From Szabonella alba (lineage in GTDB: Bacteria > Pseudomonadota > Alphaproteobacteria > Rhodobacterales > Rhodobacteraceae), in contig NZ_JAESVN010000001.1 in NCBI RefSeq assembly GCF_016765775.1, positions 434,001 through 498,000 of the forward strand: a stretch of DNA of 64,000 bases. Direction: 5' to 3'. The notes under the pieces are model-generated. The model did no database searches. It had not been told where the DNA came from and saw only the letters and a list, made by a program, of their open reading frames with translations. Position 1 is the first letter of the stretch. Each line of letters opens with the position of its first letter. This document shows, in pieces, positions 19,820 to 26,643 of this stretch. A program made the translations under genes and the position numbers.

Positions 19820-21625
19820 ATGACAACCACGACCAAGGAAGAAGGTGAGCGTATTGCCCGCCTGAACGCCAATCTGGCCAAGATGGAGGAGTTGTCCCAA
19901 CGTCTGACTGCGGCATTCGCACGTCGCAAAAACGCCGATCCTGCGCTGAGCGGCCCCAGTCAGGAGGTCTATATGAAGGCCACAGCCGCCTATGTTGCAG
20001 AAATGATGCAGAATCCGTCGAAAATACTGGAGCATCAGATCACCTACTGGGGAAAGAGCCTTAAACATTACGTCGATGCCCAGCACATTCTGCTTAAGGG
20101 AGAGCTGAAGGCCCCTGCGGACCCGACACCGCAGGACCGGCGATTCTCGAACCCGCTGTGGCAGACGCATCCGTTTTTCAACTATATCAAGCAGCAATAC
20201 CTGCTGAATGCCGAGGCCGTGACCGGGGCAGTCGCGTCGCTGGACCATCTGGACCCGGCCGACCGGAAACGGGTCGAATATTTCTCGCGCCAGATCGTCG
20301 ATCTGTTCTCCCCCACCAATTTTCTGGGCACCAATCCGGATGCGCTGGAAAAGGCGGTGGCGACGGATGGCGACAGTCTTGTGCGCGGGCTGGAAAATCT
20401 TGTGCGCGATATCGAAAGCAATGACGGCGACCTGATCGTGACGCTGGCCGACAAGGATGCGTTTCAGGTGGGTGAGAATATCGCGACCACGCCCGGAGAG
20501 GTCGTCTATCGCAACCGGATGATGGAACTGATCCAGTATTCGCCGACGACCGAAAAGGTGCATGAGATCCCGCTCATCATCTTTCCGCCATGGATCAACA
20601 AGTTCTACATCCTTGATCTGAAACCGCAGAACAGCCTGATCAAATGGATCGTCGATCAGGGCTTCACCCTGTTTGTCGTGTCCTGGGTCAACCCCGATCC
20701 GACCTATGCCGAGGTCGGGCTGGATGACTATATCCGGGACGGGTATCTCCGCGCCATGGCCGAGGTGCGCCGCATCTGCGGCACCAAGCAGGTCAATGCG
20801 GTCGGCTATTGCATCGCGGGCACCACCCTGTCGCTGACGCTGGCGCATCTGGAACGGGCCGGTGACAAGACCGTGAAATCGGCAACCTTCTTTACCACGC
20901 TGACCGATTTTTCGGATCCGGGTGAGGTTGGCGTCTTTCTGGATAATGATTTCGTGGACGGGATCGAACGGCAGGTCGCGGCGGATGGCGTTCTGGACAA
21001 GACCTTCATGGCGCGGACCTTCAGTTTTCTGCGCTCGAATGACCTGATCTATCAGCCCGCGATCAAAAGCTACATGATGGGTGAGGCGCCGCCTGCCTTC
21101 GATCTGCTGTACTGGAACGGCGACGGCACCAATCTGCCCGCGAAGATGGCCATCGAATATCTGCGGGGGCTATGTCAGGGCAACGGTCTTGCGCAGGGTG
21201 AATTTCCGGTCTTCGGTGAACCGGTCAGCCTTGGCCAGATCAAGCTGCCGGTCTGCGCCATCGCCTGCGAAACCGACCATATCGCGGCATGGAAGGGCAG
21301 CTATAACGGCATCCGGCAGATGGGTTCGAAGAACAAGACCTTCATCGTGTCGCAATCGGGCCATATCGCCGGGATCGTCAATCCGCCTTCGAAGGGGAAA
21401 TACGGCCATTGGGTGAACCCCGCCCCGATGTCGACGCCCGAGGCGTTCATGGAGGGCGCCGAGTTCCACAAGGCAAGCTGGTGGCCGCGCTGGGGCGAAT
21501 GGCTGGCGGGCCATTCCGGCAAGCAGGTCGCGGCGCGTGAACCGGGCGATTCGGACCATCCGCCGCTTGGCCCTGCGCCCGGGGCCTATGTGAAGGCCAT
21601 TCCGGCCCTTCCGGCAAGCGATTGA
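19820..21625 (+). CDS. phaC: Class I poly(3-hydroxyalkanoate) synthase
   Basis: Polymerises (R)-3-hydroxybutyryl-CoA into PHB on the granule surface. The 601-residue protein has the class I length, an N-terminal helical domain, and an alpha/beta hydrolase catalytic domain with C331 (GYCIAG), D486 (CETDHIAAW) and H515 (SGHIAG). There is no PhaE partner, which agrees with class I. ATG 19820 follows GGGGGAAAG. Genes phaP and phaR follow on the same strand, but a hairpin and a strong promoter lie between phaC and phaP. No phaA or phaB is in the window, so monomer supply is encoded elsewhere. Confidence 0.97.
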   Translation: MTTTTKEEGERIARLNANLAKMEELSQRLTAAFARRKNADPALSGPSQEVYMKATAAYVAEMMQNPSKILEHQITYWGKSLKHYVDAQHILLKGELKAPADPTPQDRRFSNPLWQTHPFFNYIKQQYLLNAEAVTGAVASLDHLDPADRKRVEYFSRQIVDLFSPTNFLGTNPDALEKAVATDGDSLVRGLENLVRDIESNDGDLIVTLADKDAFQVGENIATTPGEVVYRNRMMELIQYSPTTEKVHEIPLIIFPPWINKFYILDLKPQNSLIKWIVDQGFTLFVVSWVNPDPTYAEVGLDDYIRDGYLRAMAEVRRICGTKQVNAVGYCIAGTTLSLTLAHLERAGDKTVKSATFFTTLTDFSDPGEVGVFLDNDFVDGIERQVAADGVLDKTFMARTFSFLRSNDLIYQPAIKSYMMGEAPPAFDLLYWNGDGTNLPAKMAIEYLRGLCQGNGLAQGEFPVFGEPVSLGQIKLPVCAIACETDHIAAWKGSYNGIRQMGSKNKTFIVSQSGHIAGIVNPPSKGKYGHWVNPAPMSTPEAFMEGAEFHKASWWPRWGEWLAGHSGKQVAAREPGDSDHPPLGPAPGAYVKAIPALPASD

Positions 21626-21640
21626 TGTGGCGATAGAATT

Positions 21641-21671
21641 CAGCGAGGCGCGCCAGAATTGTGCCTCGCTG
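21641..21671 (+). terminator. Hairpin downstream of phaC, possible weak terminator
   Basis: CAGCGAGGC (21641-21649) pairs perfectly with GCCTCGCTG (21663-21671), 15 bases after the phaC stop. No T run follows, so it may be an attenuator or 3'-end stabiliser rather than a full terminator. Confidence 0.45.
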
Positions 21672-21684
21672 CCGGTGGTTTATG

Positions 21685-21695
21685 CTGCGTTGCAG
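21685..21695 (+). promoter_or_regulatory. PhaR-type operator 1 upstream of phaP
   Basis: CTGC-GTT-GCAG fits CTGC-N3-GCAG exactly. It lies directly upstream of the -35 hexamer of the phaP promoter, 28 bases centre to centre from the second operator. Confidence 0.75.
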
Positions 21696-21704
21696 AAAAT
21701 TCAC

Positions 21705-21733
21705 TTGAAATGCTGCAGTGCAGCATCTATATT
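21705..21733 (+). promoter_or_regulatory. phaP promoter with PhaR-type operator 2 in its spacer
   Basis: TTGAAA (21705-21710) and TATATT (21728-21733) are spaced 17 bases, close to ideal. The spacer is almost entirely a perfect palindrome, ATGCTGCA-G-TGCAGCAT (21710-21726), which contains CTGC-AGT-GCAG. A bound PhaR would block RNA polymerase directly. Release of PhaR onto PHB granules, as established for PhaR proteins, would then switch phaP on. The predicted leader is about 45 bases. Confidence 0.75.
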
Positions 21734-21784
21734 CGTTCCATAGCAAAACGCGTGACGCCCCACGCACCGCAATGGAGAGATGAC

Positions 21785-22234
21785 ATGACCAAGACCCCCG
21801 ATATGACCAAGATGATGCAAGACATGATGGGTTCGTTCCCGATGGACAATGACGCAATGAAGAACGCGTTCAAAACCCAGGCTGCGATGGCCGAGAAACT
21901 GTCGAAAGTGGCAATCGAAGCCGCCGAGAAGTCGACCGAGATCACCTCGAAATGGGTGAAGGACACGCTGGCCAAGTCGGTTGATCTGACCAAGGCCAAG
22001 ACCGATCCGGCCGATTACACCAAAGCCGCCACCGATTTCGCCTCGGTTTCGGCCGAGATGGCTGCCGAGAACATGGCTGCCTTCGCCGAAGTGGCCAAGA
22101 AAGTGCAGATGGAAACGGTTGAGTTGATGCTGGCCGCCGGCAAGGACCTTACCGAGGAAACCACCGCTGCCGTGAAGAAAGCCACCGCCGACACCACCGC
22201 CGCTGTGAAGAAAGCTTCTGCAGCTGCGAAGTAA
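21785..22234 (+). CDS. phaP: Phasin (PHB granule-associated protein)
   Basis: Small amphipathic protein that coats PHB granules and limits their fusion. The 149-residue product is almost all helix, rich in Ala, Lys and Glu, with Met-rich N-terminal segment (MTKMMQDMMGSF) and an Ala/Lys/Thr tail with a repeated AVKKA(S/T)A motif. Phasin family length and composition fit. ATG 21785 follows GGAGAG. It has its own strong promoter overlapped by two PhaR-type operators and a strong terminator, so it forms a one-gene unit between phaC and phaR. High expression is expected once PHB is present. Confidence 0.93.
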   Translation: MTKTPDMTKMMQDMMGSFPMDNDAMKNAFKTQAAMAEKLSKVAIEAAEKSTEITSKWVKDTLAKSVDLTKAKTDPADYTKAATDFASVSAEMAAENMAAFAEVAKKVQMETVELMLAAGKDLTEETTAAVKKATADTTAAVKKASAAAK

Positions 22235-22287
22235 TCCTTCGGGATCGGCGCAGCACCGACCCATTTCCTCCCGGGCGGGTGACGCGC

Positions 22288-22320
22288 AAGGGGCGGGCGA
22301 AAGCCCGCCCTTTCTTTTTG
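22288..22320 (+). terminator. Terminator downstream of phaP
   Basis: GGGCGGGC-GAAA-GCCCGCCC (22291-22310) is a perfect eight-base stem with a GNRA-type tetraloop, framed by AAG before and TTTCTTTTT after. It is a textbook intrinsic terminator, 54 bases past the phaP stop. Confidence 0.92.
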
Positions 22321-22372
22321 GTTTTCACTGTCCTAGACTTTGCCGCAGTGCAACATGCCGCAGGGGGGCCCT

Positions 22373-22942
22373 ATGGCCGAGGACAACAAGCCGCTTCTCA
22401 TCAAGCGCTATGCGAGCCGCCGCCTCTACAATACCGAGACCTCGGATTATGTGACGCTTGAGGATATCGCGGGCTTCATCCGTTCGGGCCGCGAAGTCCA
22501 GATCATCGACCTGAAATCGGGCGATGACCTGACCCGGCAATATCTTTTGCAGATCGTCGCCGAACATGAGGCCAAGGGCGAAAGCGTCCTGCCGGTCGAT
22601 GTGCTGAATGATCTTGTGCGCAGCTATGCCAGTGGCGTGCAAAGCGTAGTGCCGCAGTTTCTGGCGACATCGTTTGAAATGCTGCGCGAAAGTCAGTCCA
22701 AGATGATGGAAAACCTGACCAAGGTGCCGCATCCGATGGCCGCGATGCCGGGCTTTGAGGCGATGCGCAAGCAGCAGGAGGCGTTTCTCAAGTCCATGAT
22801 GGGCAATATGCCCGGATGGCCCGGACCGCAGGGCGGCAAGGAGGCAGGCAGCGAGGGCGCGCCGGATCAGAAGGCCGAGGATGAACTGGCCCAGATCAAG
22901 GCCCAGCTTGCCGAATTGCAGAAGAAACTGTCAAAGCTCTGA
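22373..22942 (+). CDS. phaR: PHB-responsive repressor PhaR
   Basis: Repressor that binds upstream of phasin (and its own) genes and is released by binding nascent PHB. The 189-residue protein has the PHB/PHA accumulation DNA-binding domain at residues about 8-70 (IKRYASRRLYNTETSDYVTL), then the polymer-binding middle domain (LNDLVRSYASGVQSVVPQF), and a coiled-coil tail (LAQIKAQLAELQKKLSKL) likely for oligomerisation. ATG 22373 follows GGGGGG. Upstream, 22342-22363 contains two GCCGCAG boxes 15 bases apart, an imperfect version of the PhaR site that would allow autoregulation. A terminator shared with trpS lies downstream. Confidence 0.95.
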   Translation: MAEDNKPLLIKRYASRRLYNTETSDYVTLEDIAGFIRSGREVQIIDLKSGDDLTRQYLLQIVAEHEAKGESVLPVDVLNDLVRSYASGVQSVVPQFLATSFEMLRESQSKMMENLTKVPHPMAAMPGFEAMRKQQEAFLKSMMGNMPGWPGPQGGKEAGSEGAPDQKAEDELAQIKAQLAELQKKLSKL

Positions 22943-23024
22943 CGCTTGCGGGGTTTGCTGTGGAGACCGCCTGCCCAGCAGTTGCGGGCGAATTGACCCG
23001 GCATGGCGATAGGATCTGAGCGTG

Positions 23025-23091
23025 CAGGGGGGCGCTGCCCCCTCTTTGGCTGTGCCAAATTCACCCCCCGGGATATTTGGAGACAGAAAAA
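23025..23091 (-). repeat. Dispersed intergenic repeat, copy D
   Basis: On the minus strand this reads CCAAATATCCCGGGGGG followed by a GC hairpin, GGGGGC-AGC-GCCCCC (about 23027-23042). It has the architecture of the other AAATACC repeats (core, then GGGGC-AGC-GCCCC hairpin), but the core is diverged. It lies between the convergent phaR and trpS genes. Confidence 0.6.
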
Positions 23092-23138
23092 GCAGTGCAG
23101 AGGGCCACGGGCATTAGTGCTGGGCCCGGGCTGGAGTT

Positions 23139-23181
23139 GAAAAGGGCGTGTGCCGGTGATCGATTACGCGCCCTTGTTTTG
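23139..23181. terminator. Possible bidirectional terminator between phaR and trpS
   Basis: AAGGGCG (23142-23148) pairs with CGCCCTT (23169-23175) around a 20-base loop. GTTTTG follows on the plus strand and TTTTCAA on the minus strand, so it could stop both convergent transcripts. The long loop lowers confidence. Confidence 0.5.
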
Positions 23182-23201
23182 TAATCCGCCCTTCGTCGCC
23201 C

Positions 23202-24260
23202 TCAGCGGCGGCGTGAGCGCACCATACCGACGATGTCGTAAACCTCTTCCAGCACCGGCCGGGCAATCGCATCGGCCCGGTCCGCCCCGTCACCCAGGAT
23301 CCGGTCAATCTCGGCCGGATCGGCCATCAGGCGGTTCATCTCGGTGGTGATGGGCGACAGCACCGACACTGCCAGATCGGCCAGCGCGGGCTTGAACGTG
23401 CCGAATTGCGCGCCGCCATATTGCGCCAGAACCTCGGGCGCGGTGGTCCCGGAAAGGCCTGCATAGATATTCACCAGATTGCGCGCCTCGGGCCGGTCGG
23501 CCAGCCCCTCGACCGTGTCGGGCAGCGGTTCGGGATCGGTCTTGGCCTTGCGGAACTTCTTGGCAATCGTGTCGGCATCGTCGGTCAGGTTGATGCGGCT
23601 TTGATCCGACGGGTCGGATTTCGACATTTTCTTGGTGCCGTCGCGCAAGGACATCACCCGCGCCGCTGCCCCCTCGATCACCGGTTCGGCGACGGGAAAG
23701 AAGTTCACACCATAGTCATTGTTGAACTTGATCGCGATATCGCGGGTCAGTTCGATATGCTGCTTCTGATCCTCGCCCACCGGCACATGGGTTGCGCGAT
23801 AGACAAGGATATCGGCCGCCATCAGTGCGGGATAGGCAAAGAGCCCCAGCGATTGCGCCTCGGCATTCTTGCCCGCCGTCTTGTCCTTCCACTGCGTCAT
23901 GCGGCCCATCCAGCCCATGCGCGCGATGCAGTTGAAGATCCACGCGAGTTCGGCATGGGCGCCGACCTGGCTTTGGTTGAACAGGATCGACCGTTTCGGG
24001 TCGATGCCCGCGGCGATGAAGGCGGCTGCCGCCTCACGCGTCTGGTGGCGCAGGCGTTCGGGGTCCTGCCAGACGGTGATCGCATGCATGTCGACAAGGC
24101 AATAGATCGTCTCGATGCCCTGATCCTGTTTCTCGACGAACCGCTTGAGCGCACCAAGGTAATTCCCCAGCGTCAGCCCCCCCGAAGGCTGGATCCCCGA
24201 GAAGATCCGGGTCGGAAAGGTCACGGCGGCATCGGTCGGCGCGGACATGGGGGCAGACAT
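23202..24260 (-). CDS. trpS: Tryptophanyl-tRNA synthetase
   Basis: Charges tRNA-Trp in the cytosol; class I synthetase. At 352 residues it has normal bacterial length, with the HIGH-equivalent TLGN in [12 protein letters not shown] (about 25-36), [14 protein letters not shown] in the middle and the KMSKS loop in KKMSKSDPS near 215-223. ATG 24260 is preceded by GGAG; a second Met four codons in has no site. It is divergent from the rhomboid-like gene. In related genomes trpS often follows murJ; here the rhomboid homologue sits between them on the other strand. Confidence 0.97.
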   Translation of the reverse strand: MSAPMSAPTDAAVTFPTRIFSGIQPSGGLTLGNYLGALKRFVEKQDQGIETIYCLVDMHAITVWQDPERLRHQTREAAAAFIAAGIDPKRSILFNQSQVGAHAELAWIFNCIARMGWMGRMTQWKDKTAGKNAEAQSLGLFAYPALMAADILVYRATHVPVGEDQKQHIELTRDIAIKFNNDYGVNFFPVAEPVIEGAAARVMSLRDGTKKMSKSDPSDQSRINLTDDADTIAKKFRKAKTDPEPLPDTVEGLADRPEARNLVNIYAGLSGTTAPEVLAQYGGAQFGTFKPALADLAVSVLSPITTEMNRLMADPAEIDRILGDGADRADAIARPVLEEVYDIVGMVRSRRR

Positions 24261-24388
24261 GGGGGGAAACTCCGTCTGGAAACTGGCTGGTCCCTCGCTT
24301 ACCTTCGGGGGAAAGGGGCGTCAATCGACAGCACCCGTGACAGCCGAGGCGCGGGACACCCGGGCCCCGCAACATTTGAGGATTGAGC

Positions 24389-25075
24389 ATGACCACCGAC
24401 CCCAATGCGGCGCCGCTGAACCCGCTGCCCGCAATTGTCTGGATCCTTGCGCTGCCGATCATCGCGATGGAGACGGTGCTGAACCTTGCCTCACGCGGGA
24501 TCCTTGGCGGGGCCGAGGGCGTGGGCTGGCGGCTGCAGGCGATGGAACGCTTTGCCTTTTCGCCGGACCTCATGCGCGCGATGATTTCCCTGGGGGACTA
24601 CCCGCCGCATCACCTGATGCGACTGGTCAGCTATCCGCTGGTCCATGGCAATCTGACCCATGCGATTTTCGTGATCGTCTTCCTGCTGGCCCTTGGCAAG
24701 ATGGTGGGGGAGGTGTTCCGCTGGTGGGGCGTGGCGCTGGTGTTTTTTGGCGCCGCCCTTGTCGGGGCGCTGGCCTATACCGCGCTGCCCGGGGTTCAGG
24801 CGCCGCTGATTGGCGGCTATCCGGCGGTTTACGGGCTGATCGGGGCCTTTACATGGCTTTTGTGGATGCGCCTTGCGGGGACCGGATCCAGCCAGTACCG
24901 CGCCTTCAGCCTGATCGGGATGCTGATGGCGTGTCAGTTGTTGTTCGGGCTGATCTTCGGCGGCGGCCTGCATTGGGTGGCCGAGCTTGCGGGCTTTGGC
25001 GCAGGGTTCCTGCTGTCCTTCGTTGTCAGTCCCGGGGGCTGGGCAAGGATGCGTGCCCGGCTGCGCGAGCGCTGA
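24389..25075 (+). CDS. Rhomboid-fold membrane protein, predicted catalytically inactive
   Basis: The 228-residue protein has about six hydrophobic helices and rhomboid landmarks: SYPLVHGNLTHAIF (81-94) in the place of the HG...H element before helix 2, and helix 4 pattern AVYGLIGAF (146-154). The catalytic GxSG is replaced by G-G-Y-P (142-145), so the Ser is Tyr144. The catalytic His before LGG is Glu199 (VAELAG). Both protease residues are therefore missing, as in iRhom-like pseudoproteases. It probably binds rather than cuts membrane proteins; that is inference. ATG 24389 follows TGAGGA. It is convergent with murJ, 14 bases apart. Confidence 0.8.
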   Translation: MTTDPNAAPLNPLPAIVWILALPIIAMETVLNLASRGILGGAEGVGWRLQAMERFAFSPDLMRAMISLGDYPPHHLMRLVSYPLVHGNLTHAIFVIVFLLALGKMVGEVFRWWGVALVFFGAALVGALAYTALPGVQAPLIGGYPAVYGLIGAFTWLLWMRLAGTGSSQYRAFSLIGMLMACQLLFGLIFGGGLHWVAELAGFGAGFLLSFVVSPGGWARMRARLRER

Positions 25076-25089
25076 CCCCTGCGGGTGGA

Positions 25090-26643
25090 TCAGCCCGCGC
25101 TGCCCCCGCGCCTTAGCGCAGACCGGAAATCCGACAGGCGGAAAGCGCCCAGAGCTGCGCCAAGGCCGAAATAGCTGACGATCCCGGTCAGGACCAAAGC
25201 CGCCAGCGCGGCATAGCGCCAGCCCGCCGCCCCAAGCGCAGGCGCCAGCAGCAGCGCCGCGCCCCAAAGGCACAGCCCCATCGCCACCGAGGCCAGCAGG
25301 ATTCGCGGCGCGCGTTTGCGGAAGCGCTCATCCAGCGTGGCCGCCAGACCCATGGGGCGTGATCCTTGCCATAGCTGCCAGACCATCGCCCAGCCCGCGA
25401 CGGTCGTGGCCAGCGCCGCCGCGATATAACCGATGATGGGGGCAAGGCCGATGGCGATCAGCGCGTTCAGCACCATGGCGACAAGGGCGTAATGGAAGGG
25501 GCGGCGCGTATCTTCCCGCGCGAAGAACAAGGGCTGCAGCACCTTTTGCAGCACGAAGGCGGGCAGCCCCAGCCCATAGACCGCCACCGCCAGCGCCGTG
25601 GCCGCACTGTCCTCGGGGCCAAAGCGGCCGCGTTCGAACAGGACCGAGACCAGTGGCAGCGGAATGATGATCAGCGCCACGGCGGCAGGCAGTGACAGGG
25701 CCAGCGCAAATTCCGCCGCGCGGGAAAAATTGGCCCGCCCGCCCTCGGTATCGCCCGCGCGCAGGCGGCGCGCGAGATCCGGCAGCAGCACCACACCGAT
25801 GGCGATGGCCACCACGCCAAGTGGCAACTGATACAGCCGGTCGGCATTGAACAGCCAGGCCACCGCATTGTCGAAATAGCTGGCCACCTGTCGCCCGACC
25901 AGCAGGTTGACCTGCACCACGCCCCCCGCCAGCATTGCCGGGGCCGCGATCAGTGCAAGCCGACGCATTTCCGGCGTCAGCCGGGGCAGGCGCGGCGTGA
26001 TGGTGAACCCGGCCCGCCGCGCCGCGATCCAGACCAGCAGCAGTTGCGCCGCCCCGGCCAGCGGCACCGTCCAGACCAGCGCATCGCCGGGCGGCCAGCC
26101 CATCCGGGGAGCCAGCAGAAGGGCAGCGATGAACATCAGATTCAGCAGGATCGGCGCGGCGGCGGCGGCGGTGAAGCGCCCGACCGAATTCAGAACCCCC
26201 GAACAAAGCGCCGCCAATGAGATGAACAGGATATAGGGAAAGGCAATGCGCCCGAAGGTGACGGAAAGATCGAACCGCGCATCCCCCTGAAAGCCCGAGG
26301 CCATTGCCAGCACGAGCCAGGGCATCGCGGCCATCGCGATCAAAGTCAGAACGATCAGCAGGCCGGCCAGCGCCGAGGCGGCATCGCGGGCAAAGCCCGT
26401 CGCATCGCCTCCCGCCTCGACCTTTTTGGCGAAAAGCGGGATGAAGGCCGTGTTGAACGCGCCTTCGGCAAAGAAACGACGGAACATGTTGGGCAGGGAA
26501 AAGGCGACAATGAAGGCCTGCGCCACCGGACCGGTGCCAAGGGTTGCCGCGATCATTATATCGCGCGCAAGGCCAAGGATGCGGCTGGCCAGCGTCCAGC
26601 CTCCCACGGTGACAAAGCCCCGGACCAGACGGATCGGTGTCAC
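25090..26643 (-). CDS. murJ: Lipid II flippase MurJ
   Basis: Flips lipid-linked peptidoglycan precursor across the inner membrane. The 517-residue protein has about 14 hydrophobic helices and the MOP/MviN pattern: GGWTLASRILGLARDI (about 14-29), SLPNMFRRFFAEGAFNTAFIP (split across about 49-69) with the conserved basic residues, and PYILFISLAAL. The start is GTG 26643, which overlaps the glnD stop (GTGA), so the pair is translationally coupled. It ends 14 bases from the convergent rhomboid-like gene. Confidence 0.96.
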   Translation of the reverse strand: MTPIRLVRGFVTVGGWTLASRILGLARDIMIAATLGTGPVAQAFIVAFSLPNMFRRFFAEGAFNTAFIPLFAKKVEAGGDATGFARDAASALAGLLIVLTLIAMAAMPWLVLAMASGFQGDARFDLSVTFGRIAFPYILFISLAALCSGVLNSVGRFTAAAAAPILLNLMFIAALLLAPRMGWPPGDALVWTVPLAGAAQLLLVWIAARRAGFTITPRLPRLTPEMRRLALIAAPAMLAGGVVQVNLLVGRQVASYFDNAVAWLFNADRLYQLPLGVVAIAIGVVLLPDLARRLRAGDTEGGRANFSRAAEFALALSLPAAVALIIIPLPLVSVLFERGRFGPEDSAATALAVAVYGLGLPAFVLQKVLQPLFFAREDTRRPFHYALVAMVLNALIAIGLAPIIGYIAAALATTVAGWAMVWQLWQGSRPMGLAATLDERFRKRAPRILLASVAMGLCLWGAALLLAPALGAAGWRYAALAALVLTGIVSYFGLGAALGAFRLSDFRSALRRGGSAG

